From assembly GCA_021202015.1 (NCBI GenBank), contig JAJQDV010000051.1, forward strand, positions 1 through 37,560: 37,560 nt of DNA. Reading direction: 5' to 3'. The position numbers and the translations under genes are program-made. This document shows positions 10,001 to 18,738 of this stretch, piece after piece. Origin of the DNA: Clostridiales bacterium. GTDB lineage: Bacteria > Bacillota > Clostridia > Lachnospirales > Lachnospiraceae. The notes beneath the pieces are model-generated. The model was not told the DNA's origin, searched no databases, and saw nothing but the letters and a program-made list of their open reading frames with translations. Within the stretch, counting starts at the first letter, position 1. The number at the start of each line of letters is the position of its first letter.

Positions 10001-10627
10001 GCTTGCGGGGCTGAAGCTCCGGATCGAATCGACCTCATCTCCCCAGAATTCGACGCGGTAAGGAACCTCCTCCGTCAGAGGGAAAACATCCAGAATGCCG
10101 CCGCGCGCGGAAAACTGTCCCGGCTCCTCCGCCAGATGATTATATTCATAGCCCATAAGGACCAGTTTTTTGCGGATCTCCTCCGGATCCGCCGTGTCTC
10201 CCGCTCTGAAATGAAGCAGAAAAGACTCCATGACACGGGGCGGAACCAGACGATCCATCAGAGCGTCAAACGTCGTAACGACTGTAGGCGATTCTCCCTC
10301 CGCCAGTGCGCGGTAAACCCGCATCCTCTCGCCCGTCAGGGCAGTTCCCCGGATATCCGACTGATAAAACAGGATATCTCTCGCAGGAAAATACAGAACA
10401 TCGGGGTCAAAAAAACGGCAGGCCTCCAAAAGCTCGCGCGCCCTCTGCTCACCGGGCGCGACAACAAGCCGGGAGGTATGCGCCCCCCGGTTCAGCCCGT
10501 AGATCATCTGCGGTTTTTGCGCGTCTATACATCCGGACACCGCGTATACCGCGGGCTCCCCGGACAGCGCCTTCTCAAGCTCCTCAAAATGAGCCAGCCC
10601 CCGCAAAGGCTCCAGAAATGCTTTCAT
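7070..10627 (-). CDS. mfd: Transcription-repair coupling factor
   Basis: A DNA translocase that removes RNA polymerase stalled at lesions and recruits UvrA. The full family length of 1185 residues is present. A UvrB-homology region spans about 1-350. The RNA-polymerase-interacting CarD-like domain spans about 490-570 (GDYVIHANHGLGVF). The RecG-like motor has Walker A GDVGFGKT (about 658-665) and DEEQ (about 760). The C-terminal D7 domain that binds UvrA spans about 1020-1170. Its ATG directly follows the pth stop (TAAATG), so translation is probably coupled. An SurA-like gene follows. Confidence 0.98.
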   Translation of the reverse strand: MKAFLEPLRGLAHFEELEKALSGEPAVYAVSGCIDAQKPQMIYGLNRGAHTSRLVVAPGEQRARELLEACRFFDPDVLYFPARDILFYQSDIRGTALTGERMRVYRALAEGESPTVVTTFDALMDRLVPPRVMESFLLHFRAGDTADPEEIRKKLVLMGYEYNHLAEEPGQFSARGGILDVFPLTEEVPYRVEFWGDEVDSIRSFSPASQRSLETAEELTIYPASELVLDPARMETGIRAMESDCEKLYQQFRKEMKTEEAFRVRQMTEAIREQLRELSSVRRAESCLLYFYGETVCFLEYFSCCADARGERALVFLDEPTRCMERGRAAQQEFSSGMRQRLEKGYVLPGQADVLTDATATAVAFSRMHTVLLSSLEMKSSDFSPKRSWFFHTVSVNTYQGRFSYLVKDLKAYKNEKYGVILLCSSRTRARRMAGELRDEGLTAFFSEDEDRVAAAGEVMVRPGMLKKGFACPEIRFVVLTETDIFGAEKKVRKKKAFREGERITGSDALKPGDYVIHANHGLGVFRGIEKVEINKTRRDFMKIEYDRGGVLYVPAAQLDLIQKYAGADTKQPKLNRLGGSEWKRTKSRVKTAVQEIARDLVDLYAVRQNSSGYSYGADTVWQTEFEEMFPFEETEDQLQAIRDVKADMESTKIMDRLICGDVGFGKTEVAIRAAFKAVQENRQVVYLVPTTILAQQHYNNFVQRLKDFPVNVELLCRFRTQAQQRETVKRLRQGLTDIVIGTHRVLSKDVEYKDLGLLVIDEEQRFGVSHKEKIKKMKKTVDVLSLTATPIPRTLHMSLIGIRDMSVLEEPPRDRMPIQTYIMEYSEEMVREAIERELAREGQIYYVYNRVQNIAEVSARIARLVPDAEVAFAHGQMSERELENVMYRFINGEINVLVSTTIIETGLDIGNVNTMIIHDADRMGLAQLYQLRGRIGRSSRTAYAFLMYRRDKILREEAEKRLSAIREFTELGSGIRIAMKDLEIRGAGNLLGEQQHGHMEAVGYDLYCRMLNEAVRTAKGEAAEESFETVIDIETDAWIPPAYIEDEIQKLDIYKRIAAIRTIRERDEMLDELIDRFGEPPRSVQNLLTAALMREQAHRFFLTEIRGKSEEIIFYLYEKAQLDPAKIPDLVKMMQPRLRFVPDKNRPYFIYDLTRGSKQKTGLDAVAAVQTVLEGFEVVFGESR

Positions 10628-11203
10628 TTAAACAGGTTTCCTCCGATTATACCGGTTCATCGCCTCTTCCGTCTCCCCGCGGACCATCTGCGCAAGCGCG
10701 TCCGCCGCGTCCGCGACCGCCTCGTCCGCCAGCTTCCTGTCCGTCCCGGAAAACCGTCCGAGCACATGGCTGATCAGATCTCCTCCCTCGGGTTTCTCCC
10801 CAACGCCGACCCTCACACGGGCAAACTGATCCGAACCGACCTTCGCGATGATATCCCTGACGCCGTTATGTCCTCCGGCGCTTCCCTTTTTCCGAATGCG
10901 GATGCTGCCCGGGGCAAGGCTGATATCATCGAACACAACGATCAGATCCTTTTCCGGATCCAGTCGAAAAAAACGAACGAGTCGCTGCACGCTGTCGCCG
11001 CTTAAATTCATGTAGGTCTGCGGCTTCGCGAGCAGAACCTTCTGCCCCTCGATAAAACCGGATCCGCAGACGGCCCTCGCCTTTTTTCGATCCATCTTTA
11101 TATTGTATTTATCCGCCAGCGCATCAATCACATCAAAGCCGATGTTGTGACGGGTCTTTTCATATTTCTCTGTCGGGTTTCCGAGCCCTACAATCAGATA
11201 CAC
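10628..11203 (-). CDS. pth: Peptidyl-tRNA hydrolase
   Basis: Releases tRNA from peptidyl-tRNA dropped by ribosomes. The 191-residue length is typical. Family landmarks are MYLIVGLGNPTEKYEKTRHNIGF with the catalytic His near residue 20, KPQTYMNLSG (about 60-69), VVFDDISL with the conserved Asp (about 88-95) and GSAGGHNGVRDI (about 107-118). GGAGGG lies upstream of the ATG. It is the first gene of the pth-mfd-foldase unit and diverges from murC. Confidence 0.97.
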   Translation of the reverse strand: MYLIVGLGNPTEKYEKTRHNIGFDVIDALADKYNIKMDRKKARAVCGSGFIEGQKVLLAKPQTYMNLSGDSVQRLVRFFRLDPEKDLIVVFDDISLAPGSIRIRKKGSAGGHNGVRDIIAKVGSDQFARVRVGVGEKPEGGDLISHVLGRFSGTDRKLADEAVADAADALAQMVRGETEEAMNRYNRRKPV

Positions 11204-11252
11204 AATATTCCCTCCAAACTCCGTTTCGGGTTACGATTCACAATTCCAGAAC

Positions 11253-11282
11253 ATTGTAACACCGGGCATGGTTCCTGCGCAA
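11253..11282 (-). promoter_or_regulatory. Promoter of pth-mfd
   Basis: Minus-strand -35 TTGCGC (11277-11282), 18-base spacer and -10 TACAAT (11253-11258) preceded by TGT. The -35 directly abuts the end of the 133-bp repeat at 11283. Confidence 0.55.
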
Positions 11283-11416
11283 GTTACTTTTTACTCGTCA
11301 GCCACTCACACCGCTGAGTGGCTGCGAGCCAGCGCCAAAATGCTGATTTTTAGCATTTTGTGTACATCCCGCGGAGCGTGTTACGTTCACAGGCTGGCCA
11401 GCCTGTGAAAAGTAAC
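11283..11416 (-). repeat. 133-bp palindrome-rich intergenic repeat, copy 2
   Basis: The inverted near-identical copy of 5762-5894. Here the palindrome next to the outer end is perfect over 24 bases (11388-11411). It occupies most of the space between the divergent pth and murC promoters. The rest of the 345-base intergenic region holds those promoters and the murC leader hairpin. Confidence 0.85.
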
Positions 11417-11455
11417 CCGCGCAACCCCTCATTTCGATCATCCGCTCTTTCAGGA

Positions 11456-11484
11456 TTGAAATCTGTATCTCTTTGTGCTATATA
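11456..11484 (+). promoter_or_regulatory. Likely murC promoter
   Basis: TTGAAA (11456-11461), 17-base spacer, TATATA (11479-11484), about 65 bases before the murC ATG. Confidence 0.55.
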
Positions 11485-11490
11485 TGGTAG

Positions 11491-11509
11491 GGGCGGGTCT
11501 GGCCCGCCC
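11491..11509 (+). promoter_or_regulatory. GC-rich hairpin in the murC leader
   Basis: GGGCGGG-TCTGG-CCCGCCC forms a 7-bp all-GC stem just after the predicted transcript start. No U-run follows, so it is not a terminator. Its role is unknown. Confidence 0.5.
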
Positions 11510-11548
11510 GTTCACACGATTATAAATAAGAATGAAAAGGGAATCATT

Positions 11549-12946
11549 ATGTATACAATCAATTTTAAACATCCGATCCACATTCATTTCATCGGCATCG
11601 GCGGTATCAGCATGAGCGGTCTGGCCGAGATTGTCCTGCGGGAGGGCTTTTCGGTATCCGGATCCGACAGCCGCTCTTCGGAGCTGACGGAACTGCTGGC
11701 AGCGCACGGCGCCCGCATCTGCATCGGGCAGAAAGCCGGAAATATCTCCGCCGATACGGATCTCGTCGTCTATACCGCCGCCATTCACCCGGACAATCCG
11801 GAATGGCAGGCTGCCGCGGCCGCAAAAATCCCCATGCTCAGCCGCGCGGAATTTCTCGGTCAGCTCATGGATAATTACAAACGCTCAATCGCGGTTGCCG
11901 GCACCCACGGGAAGACGACGACCACATCCATGATCGCCCACATCCTGCTGGCGGCAGACACAGACCCCACCATCTCCGTGGGCGGCATGCTCGCGGCCAT
12001 CGGAGGAAATATCCGGGTCGGCGCGTCCGATGTTTTCCTGACAGAGGCGTGCGAGTACACGAACAGCTTTCTGAATTTCCATCCCAGATACAACATCATC
12101 TTAAATATAGAAGAAGACCATATGGATTTCTTTAAGGATCTTCAGGATATACGCCGTTCCTTTCACCGGTTTGCCGCCAATACGCTGCCGGACGGCGTCC
12201 TGATCTTAAACAGCGCCATTGACTGTCCGGAGGAGATCACCGAGGGACTGTGTTCCGGAACCGCGACCTTCGGCATCGGCGGAAAGGAAGACTACACCAC
12301 CGCGGAGATTTCTTTTAACGAAACCGGCTGCGCCTCCTTCGACTTTTATTGCCGCGGAGAGATGTCCGGCCGCGTTTCTCTTAAGGTACCCGGCGAACAC
12401 AATATCTCCAACGCCCTCGCCGCCATTGCCTTCGCAAAGGAGGCCGGCTTTTCCGACGCGCAGATCATTTGCGGTCTGCAGTCCTTCGGAGGCACGGCGA
12501 GACGTTTTGAGTACAGGGGAATCCGGAACGGGGTCACTGTCATCGATGACTATGCCCACCATCCCACGGAGATCCGCGCCACCCTGGCCGCAGCCGCAAA
12601 CTATCCGCACGGGCGCGTCATCTGTGTCTTCCAGCCGCACACCTACACGCGGACAAAAGCATTCTGGCATGAATTCGCGGAAGCGCTCGCGCGCGCCGAT
12701 ATCGTGATCCTGGCTGACGTGTACGCGGCGCGGGAGACTGACACACTCGGCGTGTCCTCCTCTGACCTCGCGAAATCCATCCGGGAGCTCGGAACCGAGA
12801 GCTATTATTTCCCCGACTTCGATCAGATCAAAACCTTTGTTTCAGAGATAAGTATGAACAGAGATCTGTTGATAACTATGGGCGCCGGAGATATTTATCG
12901 CGTCGGCGAAGCGTTTTTAACCGAAAATGAATCAAATTCGGACTGA
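11549..12946 (+). CDS. murC: UDP-N-acetylmuramate--L-alanine ligase
   Basis: Adds L-alanine to UDP-MurNAc using ATP, the first amino acid of the peptidoglycan stem. The protein has 465 residues. It shows an N-terminal Rossmann loop HFIGIGGISMSGLAE (about 11-25), the ATP loop AVAGTHGKTTTTSM (about 115-128), EACEY (about 168), DDYAHHPTEI (about 335) and FQPHTYTRT (about 362). AAGGG lies 9 bases before ATG 11549. The frame is open upstream, but those residues do not match the family and span the leader hairpin, so I rejected them. Confidence 0.97.
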   Translation: MYTINFKHPIHIHFIGIGGISMSGLAEIVLREGFSVSGSDSRSSELTELLAAHGARICIGQKAGNISADTDLVVYTAAIHPDNPEWQAAAAAKIPMLSRAEFLGQLMDNYKRSIAVAGTHGKTTTTSMIAHILLAADTDPTISVGGMLAAIGGNIRVGASDVFLTEACEYTNSFLNFHPRYNIILNIEEDHMDFFKDLQDIRRSFHRFAANTLPDGVLILNSAIDCPEEITEGLCSGTATFGIGGKEDYTTAEISFNETGCASFDFYCRGEMSGRVSLKVPGEHNISNALAAIAFAKEAGFSDAQIICGLQSFGGTARRFEYRGIRNGVTVIDDYAHHPTEIRATLAAAANYPHGRVICVFQPHTYTRTKAFWHEFAEALARADIVILADVYAARETDTLGVSSSDLAKSIRELGTESYYFPDFDQIKTFVSEISMNRDLLITMGAGDIYRVGEAFLTENESNSD

Positions 12947-12985
12947 TAAATTTTTTTTACATAACTTTACCAACTGTTCACTTTG

Positions 12986-13041
12986 TTTTCCACAATTTTG
13001 ACAGGAGATTTCCGGATTTTCCACGAAAAACTGTGGGTATC
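12986..13041. promoter_or_regulatory. DnaA-box-like cluster upstream of dnaD
   Basis: Three near matches to TTATCCACA occur in 55 bases: TTTTCCACA (12986-12994, one mismatch), TTTTCCACG (13017-13025, two) and TGTGGGTAT (13032-13040, reverse strand, two). The region is the 150-base gap between murC and the dnaD-dnaC operon. Whether DnaA binds is unproven. Confidence 0.3.
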
Positions 13042-13097
13042 TTTTTCTTCTCTTTTTTCAGGCGGTATGATATACTTTGGACTTGAGGAGAGAGGAT

Positions 13098-14153
13098 ATG
13101 TCAACCATTACTTTGTACAATGAGCAGCCGGTCACGGCGACTGCTGTGCCGAATATTTTTATCGACGAATATATGACGCAGGCCAACGGAGAATATGTGA
13201 AAATTTACCTGTATCTGCTTCGCAGCATCAACCGCCTGGAGTACAGTTTCTCACTGTCCCAGATCGCGGATCATTTTGACTGCACGGAACGGGATATTCT
13301 GCGTGCTCTGAAATACTGGGAAAAGCTCAGACTGTTTCGTCTGGAGTATGACGACAGCCGGAATCTTTCCGGCATCCGCTTCGTAACAGACGCGCTTACT
13401 GCCGGTACGTCCGTCCTGACGGATGATCAGCCGACGGATACATCCAATCGTTTTATCCGCGCCGCGGCGGGATGCAGTTCCTCCGTTTCCGCGGATCACC
13501 TGAAAGAATTCTGCGAAAAAGAGGACGTGAGGGAGCTTGTCTTTATCGCGGAACAGTACCTGCACCGCACCCTGAACCAGGGCGACCTGAACATGCTCTT
13601 CTTCTGGTATGATGAGCTTGGCTTTTCCACGGAGCTCATTGAGTTTCTCATTGAGAACAGCGTAGCCCGGGGACATACCAGCCTGCACTACATGCAGAAG
13701 ATTGCGGAAGATTACGCCGCCCGGGGGATTCATACCGCGGAAGAGGCCCGCGAGCTTTCCAGTCAGACCTCGGCGGTATACTTCGCGGTCATGAAGTCCT
13801 TCGGGATACGCGGACGCAACCTCATTCCTTCCGAGATGAATTATCTGAGAGCCTGGAGCGGAAAGCTCGGTTTCTCCGTGGAAATGATCTCCGAAGCCTG
13901 CTCGCGTACGATTCAGACCATTCACGAGCCCAGCTTCGGATATGCCAACTCCATTCTGGAGAAATGGCATAAACAGGGGATCCGTACCATGGACGAGGTG
14001 AAAAAGGCCGACGACGCATTTTCGCGCGCCCAGCGCCCGAAAAAGGCGGCCAACGGTTCCGCCGCCGCGCCCAACCGCTTTATCAATTTCAAACAGCGGG
14101 ACAATGATTACGATGAAATTCAGACGATTCTGGTTCAGAACTCATTACAATAA
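13098..14153 (+). CDS. DnaD-domain replication protein
   Basis: A 351-residue relative of DnaD, the primosome component that helps load the replicative helicase in Firmicutes. An N-terminal winged-helix-like segment (about 25-90, with LSQIADHFDCTERDILRALKYWEKL) is followed by two DnaD/DnaB_2-type helical domains. The first is at about 130-205 and the second at about 215-290, the latter ending in YANSILEKWHKQGI. ATG 13098 has GAGGAGAGAGGAT directly upstream; a TTG 21 bases earlier is less likely. It lies 9 bases before the helicase-loader gene, with AAGGAGG for the next start inside its end, so the two form one operon. Confidence 0.9.
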   Translation: MSTITLYNEQPVTATAVPNIFIDEYMTQANGEYVKIYLYLLRSINRLEYSFSLSQIADHFDCTERDILRALKYWEKLRLFRLEYDDSRNLSGIRFVTDALTAGTSVLTDDQPTDTSNRFIRAAAGCSSSVSADHLKEFCEKEDVRELVFIAEQYLHRTLNQGDLNMLFFWYDELGFSTELIEFLIENSVARGHTSLHYMQKIAEDYAARGIHTAEEARELSSQTSAVYFAVMKSFGIRGRNLIPSEMNYLRAWSGKLGFSVEMISEACSRTIQTIHEPSFGYANSILEKWHKQGIRTMDEVKKADDAFSRAQRPKKAANGSAAAPNRFINFKQRDNDYDEIQTILVQNSLQ

Positions 14154-14162
14154 GGAGGTGCC

Positions 14163-15161
14163 ATGCCGCTTACAAACACGCAGTACGATACGATTATGCA
14201 GCGCTATGAAGACAGGCAGCTCCGGCGGCAGCGTCTGATCCTGAAACGAAGAAAAGAGATCGAAGAGCTCACGCCCCGGATGGCAGAGCTCGACGCCGAG
14301 ACCGCCAGGATCAGCGTGGGAAGAGCGCGCAGTCTGCTGAACGGCGAGGATGTGTCCGCAGAGGACATCACCGGCACGCTTGCCGGCCTCTCTGCGCAGA
14401 AACAGGAGCTCCTGCTCTCTCTGGGGTATCCGGCGGATTACTTTGATCCGCCGTATCTCTGTCCGGACTGTAAGGATACCGGCTATATCGGGAACCGCAG
14501 ATGCCACTGTCTGAAGCAGGCCTCCATCGATATGATCTATGAGCAGTCCAATCTTTCTTTCGTTTTGGAGGAGGAGGATTTCGCGCATTTTCGCCCGGAT
14601 TATTACGCGGACGATCTGTTTGCGCCATGCACGGATATATCCTCTCTGAATGCTTCACAGATCTGATACGCGAAATGCCGCCGTTTCGTACAGAATTTTG
14701 ATACCGAATTTCAGAACATTCTTCTTTTTGGAGATACCGGGACGGGAAAGACCTTCCTCACCCACTGTATTGCAAAGGATCTGCTCGCCGCAGGACATTC
14801 CGTGATCTATTTTTCCGCGCATCAGTTTTTTGAACGGCTCGCCGAGGGCACATTTCAGAAAAATGACGCATCTGCGGATTACCGGAATCTTTTTGACTGT
14901 GATCTGCTCATCCTGGACGACCTGGGCACGGAGATGGCCAATTCATTTACCTCTTCCCGGCTTTTTGTCTGCCTGAACGAAAGGATCCTGCACCGGAAAT
15001 CCACCGTGATTTCCAGCAATCTTGACCTTCAGGATATCGCATCGATCTACTCGGAGCGCATTTTTTCCAGGATCACCAGCCACTATCTGCTGCTGCATCT
15101 GTTCGGAAAAGATATCCGTGTACAAAAAAATATAATAGGAGGAACTTCCCCAAATGCATGA
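14163..15161 (+). pseudogene. DnaC/DnaI-like helicase loader ATPase, interrupted by an in-frame TGA
   Basis: The reading frame codes for an AAA+ helicase loader of 331 residues if codon 168 (TGA, 14664-14666) is read through. Before it come a coiled N-terminal part and a CPDCKDTG..CHC zinc-type cluster (about 100-116). After it come QNFDTEFQNILLFG, Walker A GDTGTGKT (190-197) and Walker B LLILDDLG (about 245-252). The same frame is used on both sides, and the spacing between motifs fits the family without gaps, so this is a point change rather than an indel. No start codon lies between the stop and Walker A, so a separate downstream protein (from ATG 14802) would lack the ATP site. It overlaps the next gene by 8 bases. 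Either a broken gene, a sequence error or a recoded stop. Confidence 0.85.
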
Positions 15162-16344
15162 CGACAAAAGAAACCTGGATTCCGTTCCGGAGGGCTCGCT
15201 GGGTATTATCCCCCTGTCGAGCTGCAGGGAAATCGGAGCATCCGTGGACAAGTATCTTGTAAAATGGAGATGCGCCCGCCAGCACGAACACGAGAATGAC
15301 ATCACTTTCAGGGGTTATATGCGCGATTCTTATATTGTAGACGCATCCTGTCCCCGTTTCGGCAGCGGCGAAGCCAAAGGCTGCATCGACCAGAGCATCC
15401 GCGGATACGATCTGTTCATTCTGGTGGACGTTACAAACTACAGTCTGACATACAAGCTGTGCGGGATGGAAAATCATATGTCTCCGGACGATCATTATCA
15501 GGACCTGAAGCGCGTCATCGCCGCGGCCTGCGGAAAGGCGAAACGCATCACCGTGATCATGCCTTTCCTGTATGAGAGCCGCCAGCACAGACGAACCGCC
15601 AGAGAGTCCATGGACTGCGCGCTTGCCCTGCAGGAGCTGGTGAACATGGGTGTGGACAACATCATCACCTTCGACGCCCACGATCCGAGAGTCATAAACG
15701 CCATCCCATTGAGCGGTTTTGAAACCGTTCAGCCGGCCTATCAGTTTGTAAAAGGAATTCTCGGAGCCTGCAATGATATCAGGGTGGACAACGACCATCT
15801 GATGATCATCAGCCCGGACGAAGGAGCGACGGGACGTGCCGTCTTCCTTGCCAGCGTTCTCGGTGTGGATATGGGCATGTTTTACAAGCGCCGCGACTAC
15901 AGCCGTATCGTTGACGGGATGAATCCCATCGTCGCACACGAATTCCTGGGTTCCACCTTAAACGGAAAGGACGTGTGGGTCATCGATGACATGATCTCCT
16001 CCGGCGGGAGCATGATCGATGTGGCAAAGGAGCTGAAAAAAAGAAATGCCGGCCGGATCTTTGTAATCTCCACCTTCGGCCTTTTCACAAACGGTCTTGA
16101 GAAATTTGACCGGGCCGTCGAGGAAGGGCTGATCTATAAAGTGGTCAGCACAAACCTCACTTACCAGTCGCCCGACCTGCTGAGACGCCCCTATTACATC
16201 AGCTGCGATATGAGCAAATATATTGCTTATATCATCGATACCTTAAACCACAACGCCTCCATCAGCGATCTGCTGGATCCGTACAACAGGATTAAAAGTC
16301 TGGTCAGGGCCTACAATGACAATCAGGAAATCGAAGACATGTAA
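15154..16344 (+). CDS. prs: Ribose-phosphate pyrophosphokinase (long clostridial type)
   Basis: Makes PRPP from ribose 5-phosphate and ATP for nucleotide, histidine and tryptophan synthesis. At 396 residues it is longer than the usual ~315. Recognisable elements are RITVIMPFLYESRQHRRTARE (about 129-149), ITFDAHDPRV (about 170-179) and the PRPP-binding loop VIDDMISSGGSM (about 275-286). ATG 15154 follows TAGGAGG and overlaps the end of the loader gene by 8 bases. I used prs because of the enzyme activity, but many clostridia also carry a shorter canonical copy elsewhere. Confidence 0.88.
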   Translation: MHDDKRNLDSVPEGSLGIIPLSSCREIGASVDKYLVKWRCARQHEHENDITFRGYMRDSYIVDASCPRFGSGEAKGCIDQSIRGYDLFILVDVTNYSLTYKLCGMENHMSPDDHYQDLKRVIAAACGKAKRITVIMPFLYESRQHRRTARESMDCALALQELVNMGVDNIITFDAHDPRVINAIPLSGFETVQPAYQFVKGILGACNDIRVDNDHLMIISPDEGATGRAVFLASVLGVDMGMFYKRRDYSRIVDGMNPIVAHEFLGSTLNGKDVWVIDDMISSGGSMIDVAKELKKRNAGRIFVISTFGLFTNGLEKFDRAVEEGLIYKVVSTNLTYQSPDLLRRPYYISCDMSKYIAYIIDTLNHNASISDLLDPYNRIKSLVRAYNDNQEIEDM

Positions 16345-16390
16345 TACAGATGTTCCTTTCACAGCCCATTGGAAAACAAACAGTTTCGAA

Positions 16391-16420
16391 AAAAAACACC
16401 GGCGATCCGCCGGTGCTTTT
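16391..16420 (+). terminator. Terminator after the dnaD-dnaC-prs operon
   Basis: CACCGGCG-ATC-CGCCGGTG (16397-16415) is followed by CTTTTCT and preceded by AAAAAA. The A-run makes it usable from the other strand too, for the HPr-like gene. Confidence 0.85.
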
Positions 16421-16445
16421 CTCGTAATCTTCCGATCTGTTTTAT

Positions 16446-16703
16446 TTACTCTGTACAAAGGAGAAACCGCGCCATAGCCTCCGCTGCGACAGCCTCATCC
16501 TCTCCGCTGGTCTCAATGCAGACATTCTTGCCATCCGTCGGGCTGAATGCCATGATCCCCATAATGCTTTTCGCATTCACTCGATGCTCATCATCTGCCA
16601 GCATGATTGTGCACGTGTACTGACATGCCACACGAACCAGCTCCGCGATCGGATTATCGTATCGCTGCGAGAGGTCCCTGATCACGACTTCCTGTCTACT
16701 CAT
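16446..16703 (-). CDS. HPr-like protein without the phospho-histidine
   Basis: An 85-residue protein with the HPr fold signature NAKSIMGIMAF (about 43-53), and FSPTDGKNVCIETSGEDE in place of the usual strand-helix end. The catalytic GxHARPA segment of HPr is replaced by RYDNPIAELVRVACQ, so His15 is absent. It probably cannot carry phosphate in the sugar phosphotransferase system and may be regulatory (inference). AAGGAAGC supports ATG 16703; an in-frame ATG 27 bases earlier has no ribosome site. Confidence 0.75.
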   Translation of the reverse strand: MSRQEVVIRDLSQRYDNPIAELVRVACQYTCTIMLADDEHRVNAKSIMGIMAFSPTDGKNVCIETSGEDEAVAAEAMARFLLCTE

Positions 16704-16844
16704 TGCTTCCTTAACCTCCGTCCGAAACATGTCTTTATTTTAGTGCAATTTCGATGATTTTACAAGCATCTTTTTACAAATCGTCATTATAGAGAAATGA
16801 CTAAATATTTGCATATCAGAATTATACATTTTTAACAGTCAGTG

Positions 16845-18244
<1,400 letters not shown>

Positions 18245-18309
18245 GGGTTTTCCGATATCCCCCGTAAAAATTAAAGGAAACAACAGATTATTTTGTCATT
18301 TATTATATT

Positions 18310-18696
18310 TCACGCGCTCTCCGTTTCTCCCATGGAACGGTTGATATGATCTTTCAGCGCGGCAAATGTCTCCCTGCTCAGCGTATGCTCGATCTTGCAG
18401 GCATCATCCTCCGCCACGGCTTCATCCACCCCCAGAAACACGAGCCATTTTTTTAATAACAGATGCCTCTCATAGATGCTGGACGCGATCTCCATCCCGG
18501 CATCGGTCAGGGTGATAAACCCGCAGTCGTCCACAACGATATAACCGTTCGTGCGCAGGTTTTTCATCGCCACACTGATGCTCGGCTTGGAATAATTCAT
18601 CTCCGTCGCGATATCGATCGATCGGACCACAGGCCTGATCTTGCTTAATTTTAAAATGCACTCCAGATAATCTTCCGCTGACTGATGTATCTGCAT
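18310..18696 (-). CDS. DtxR/MntR-family metal-dependent regulator
   Basis: A 128-residue protein. It opens with HQSAEDYLECILKL and a winged helix-turn-helix (VRSIDIATEMNYSKPSISVAMKNLRTNGYI, about 23-52). A metal-binding dimerisation region follows (ERHLLLKKWLVFLG..DDACKIEHTLS, about 75-110). It lacks the C-terminal SH3 domain of DtxR, so it is MntR-sized. Family members sense Mn or Fe and repress uptake genes. GGGAGG lies upstream of the ATG. No obvious transporter is adjacent; the P-type ATPase at 32970 is far away. Confidence 0.88.
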   Translation of the reverse strand: MQIHQSAEDYLECILKLSKIRPVVRSIDIATEMNYSKPSISVAMKNLRTNGYIVVDDCGFITLTDAGMEIASSIYERHLLLKKWLVFLGVDEAVAEDDACKIEHTLSRETFAALKDHINRSMGETESA

Positions 18697-18738
18697 AAAA
18701 AATACCTCCCTTTATTTTTATTTATGTGATGGTAATCC

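Noticed and set aside
11360-11548. Longer murC start giving 63 extra N-terminal residues
   Set aside because: The extra part runs through the 133-bp repeat, the promoter and the leader hairpin and does not resemble MurC. ATG 11549 has a ribosome site and the family start.
14802-15161. A separate 119-residue protein from ATG 14802
   Set aside because: It is in the same frame as the helicase loader and lacks the Walker A, which lies upstream of its start. It is better read as the 3' part of the interrupted gene.
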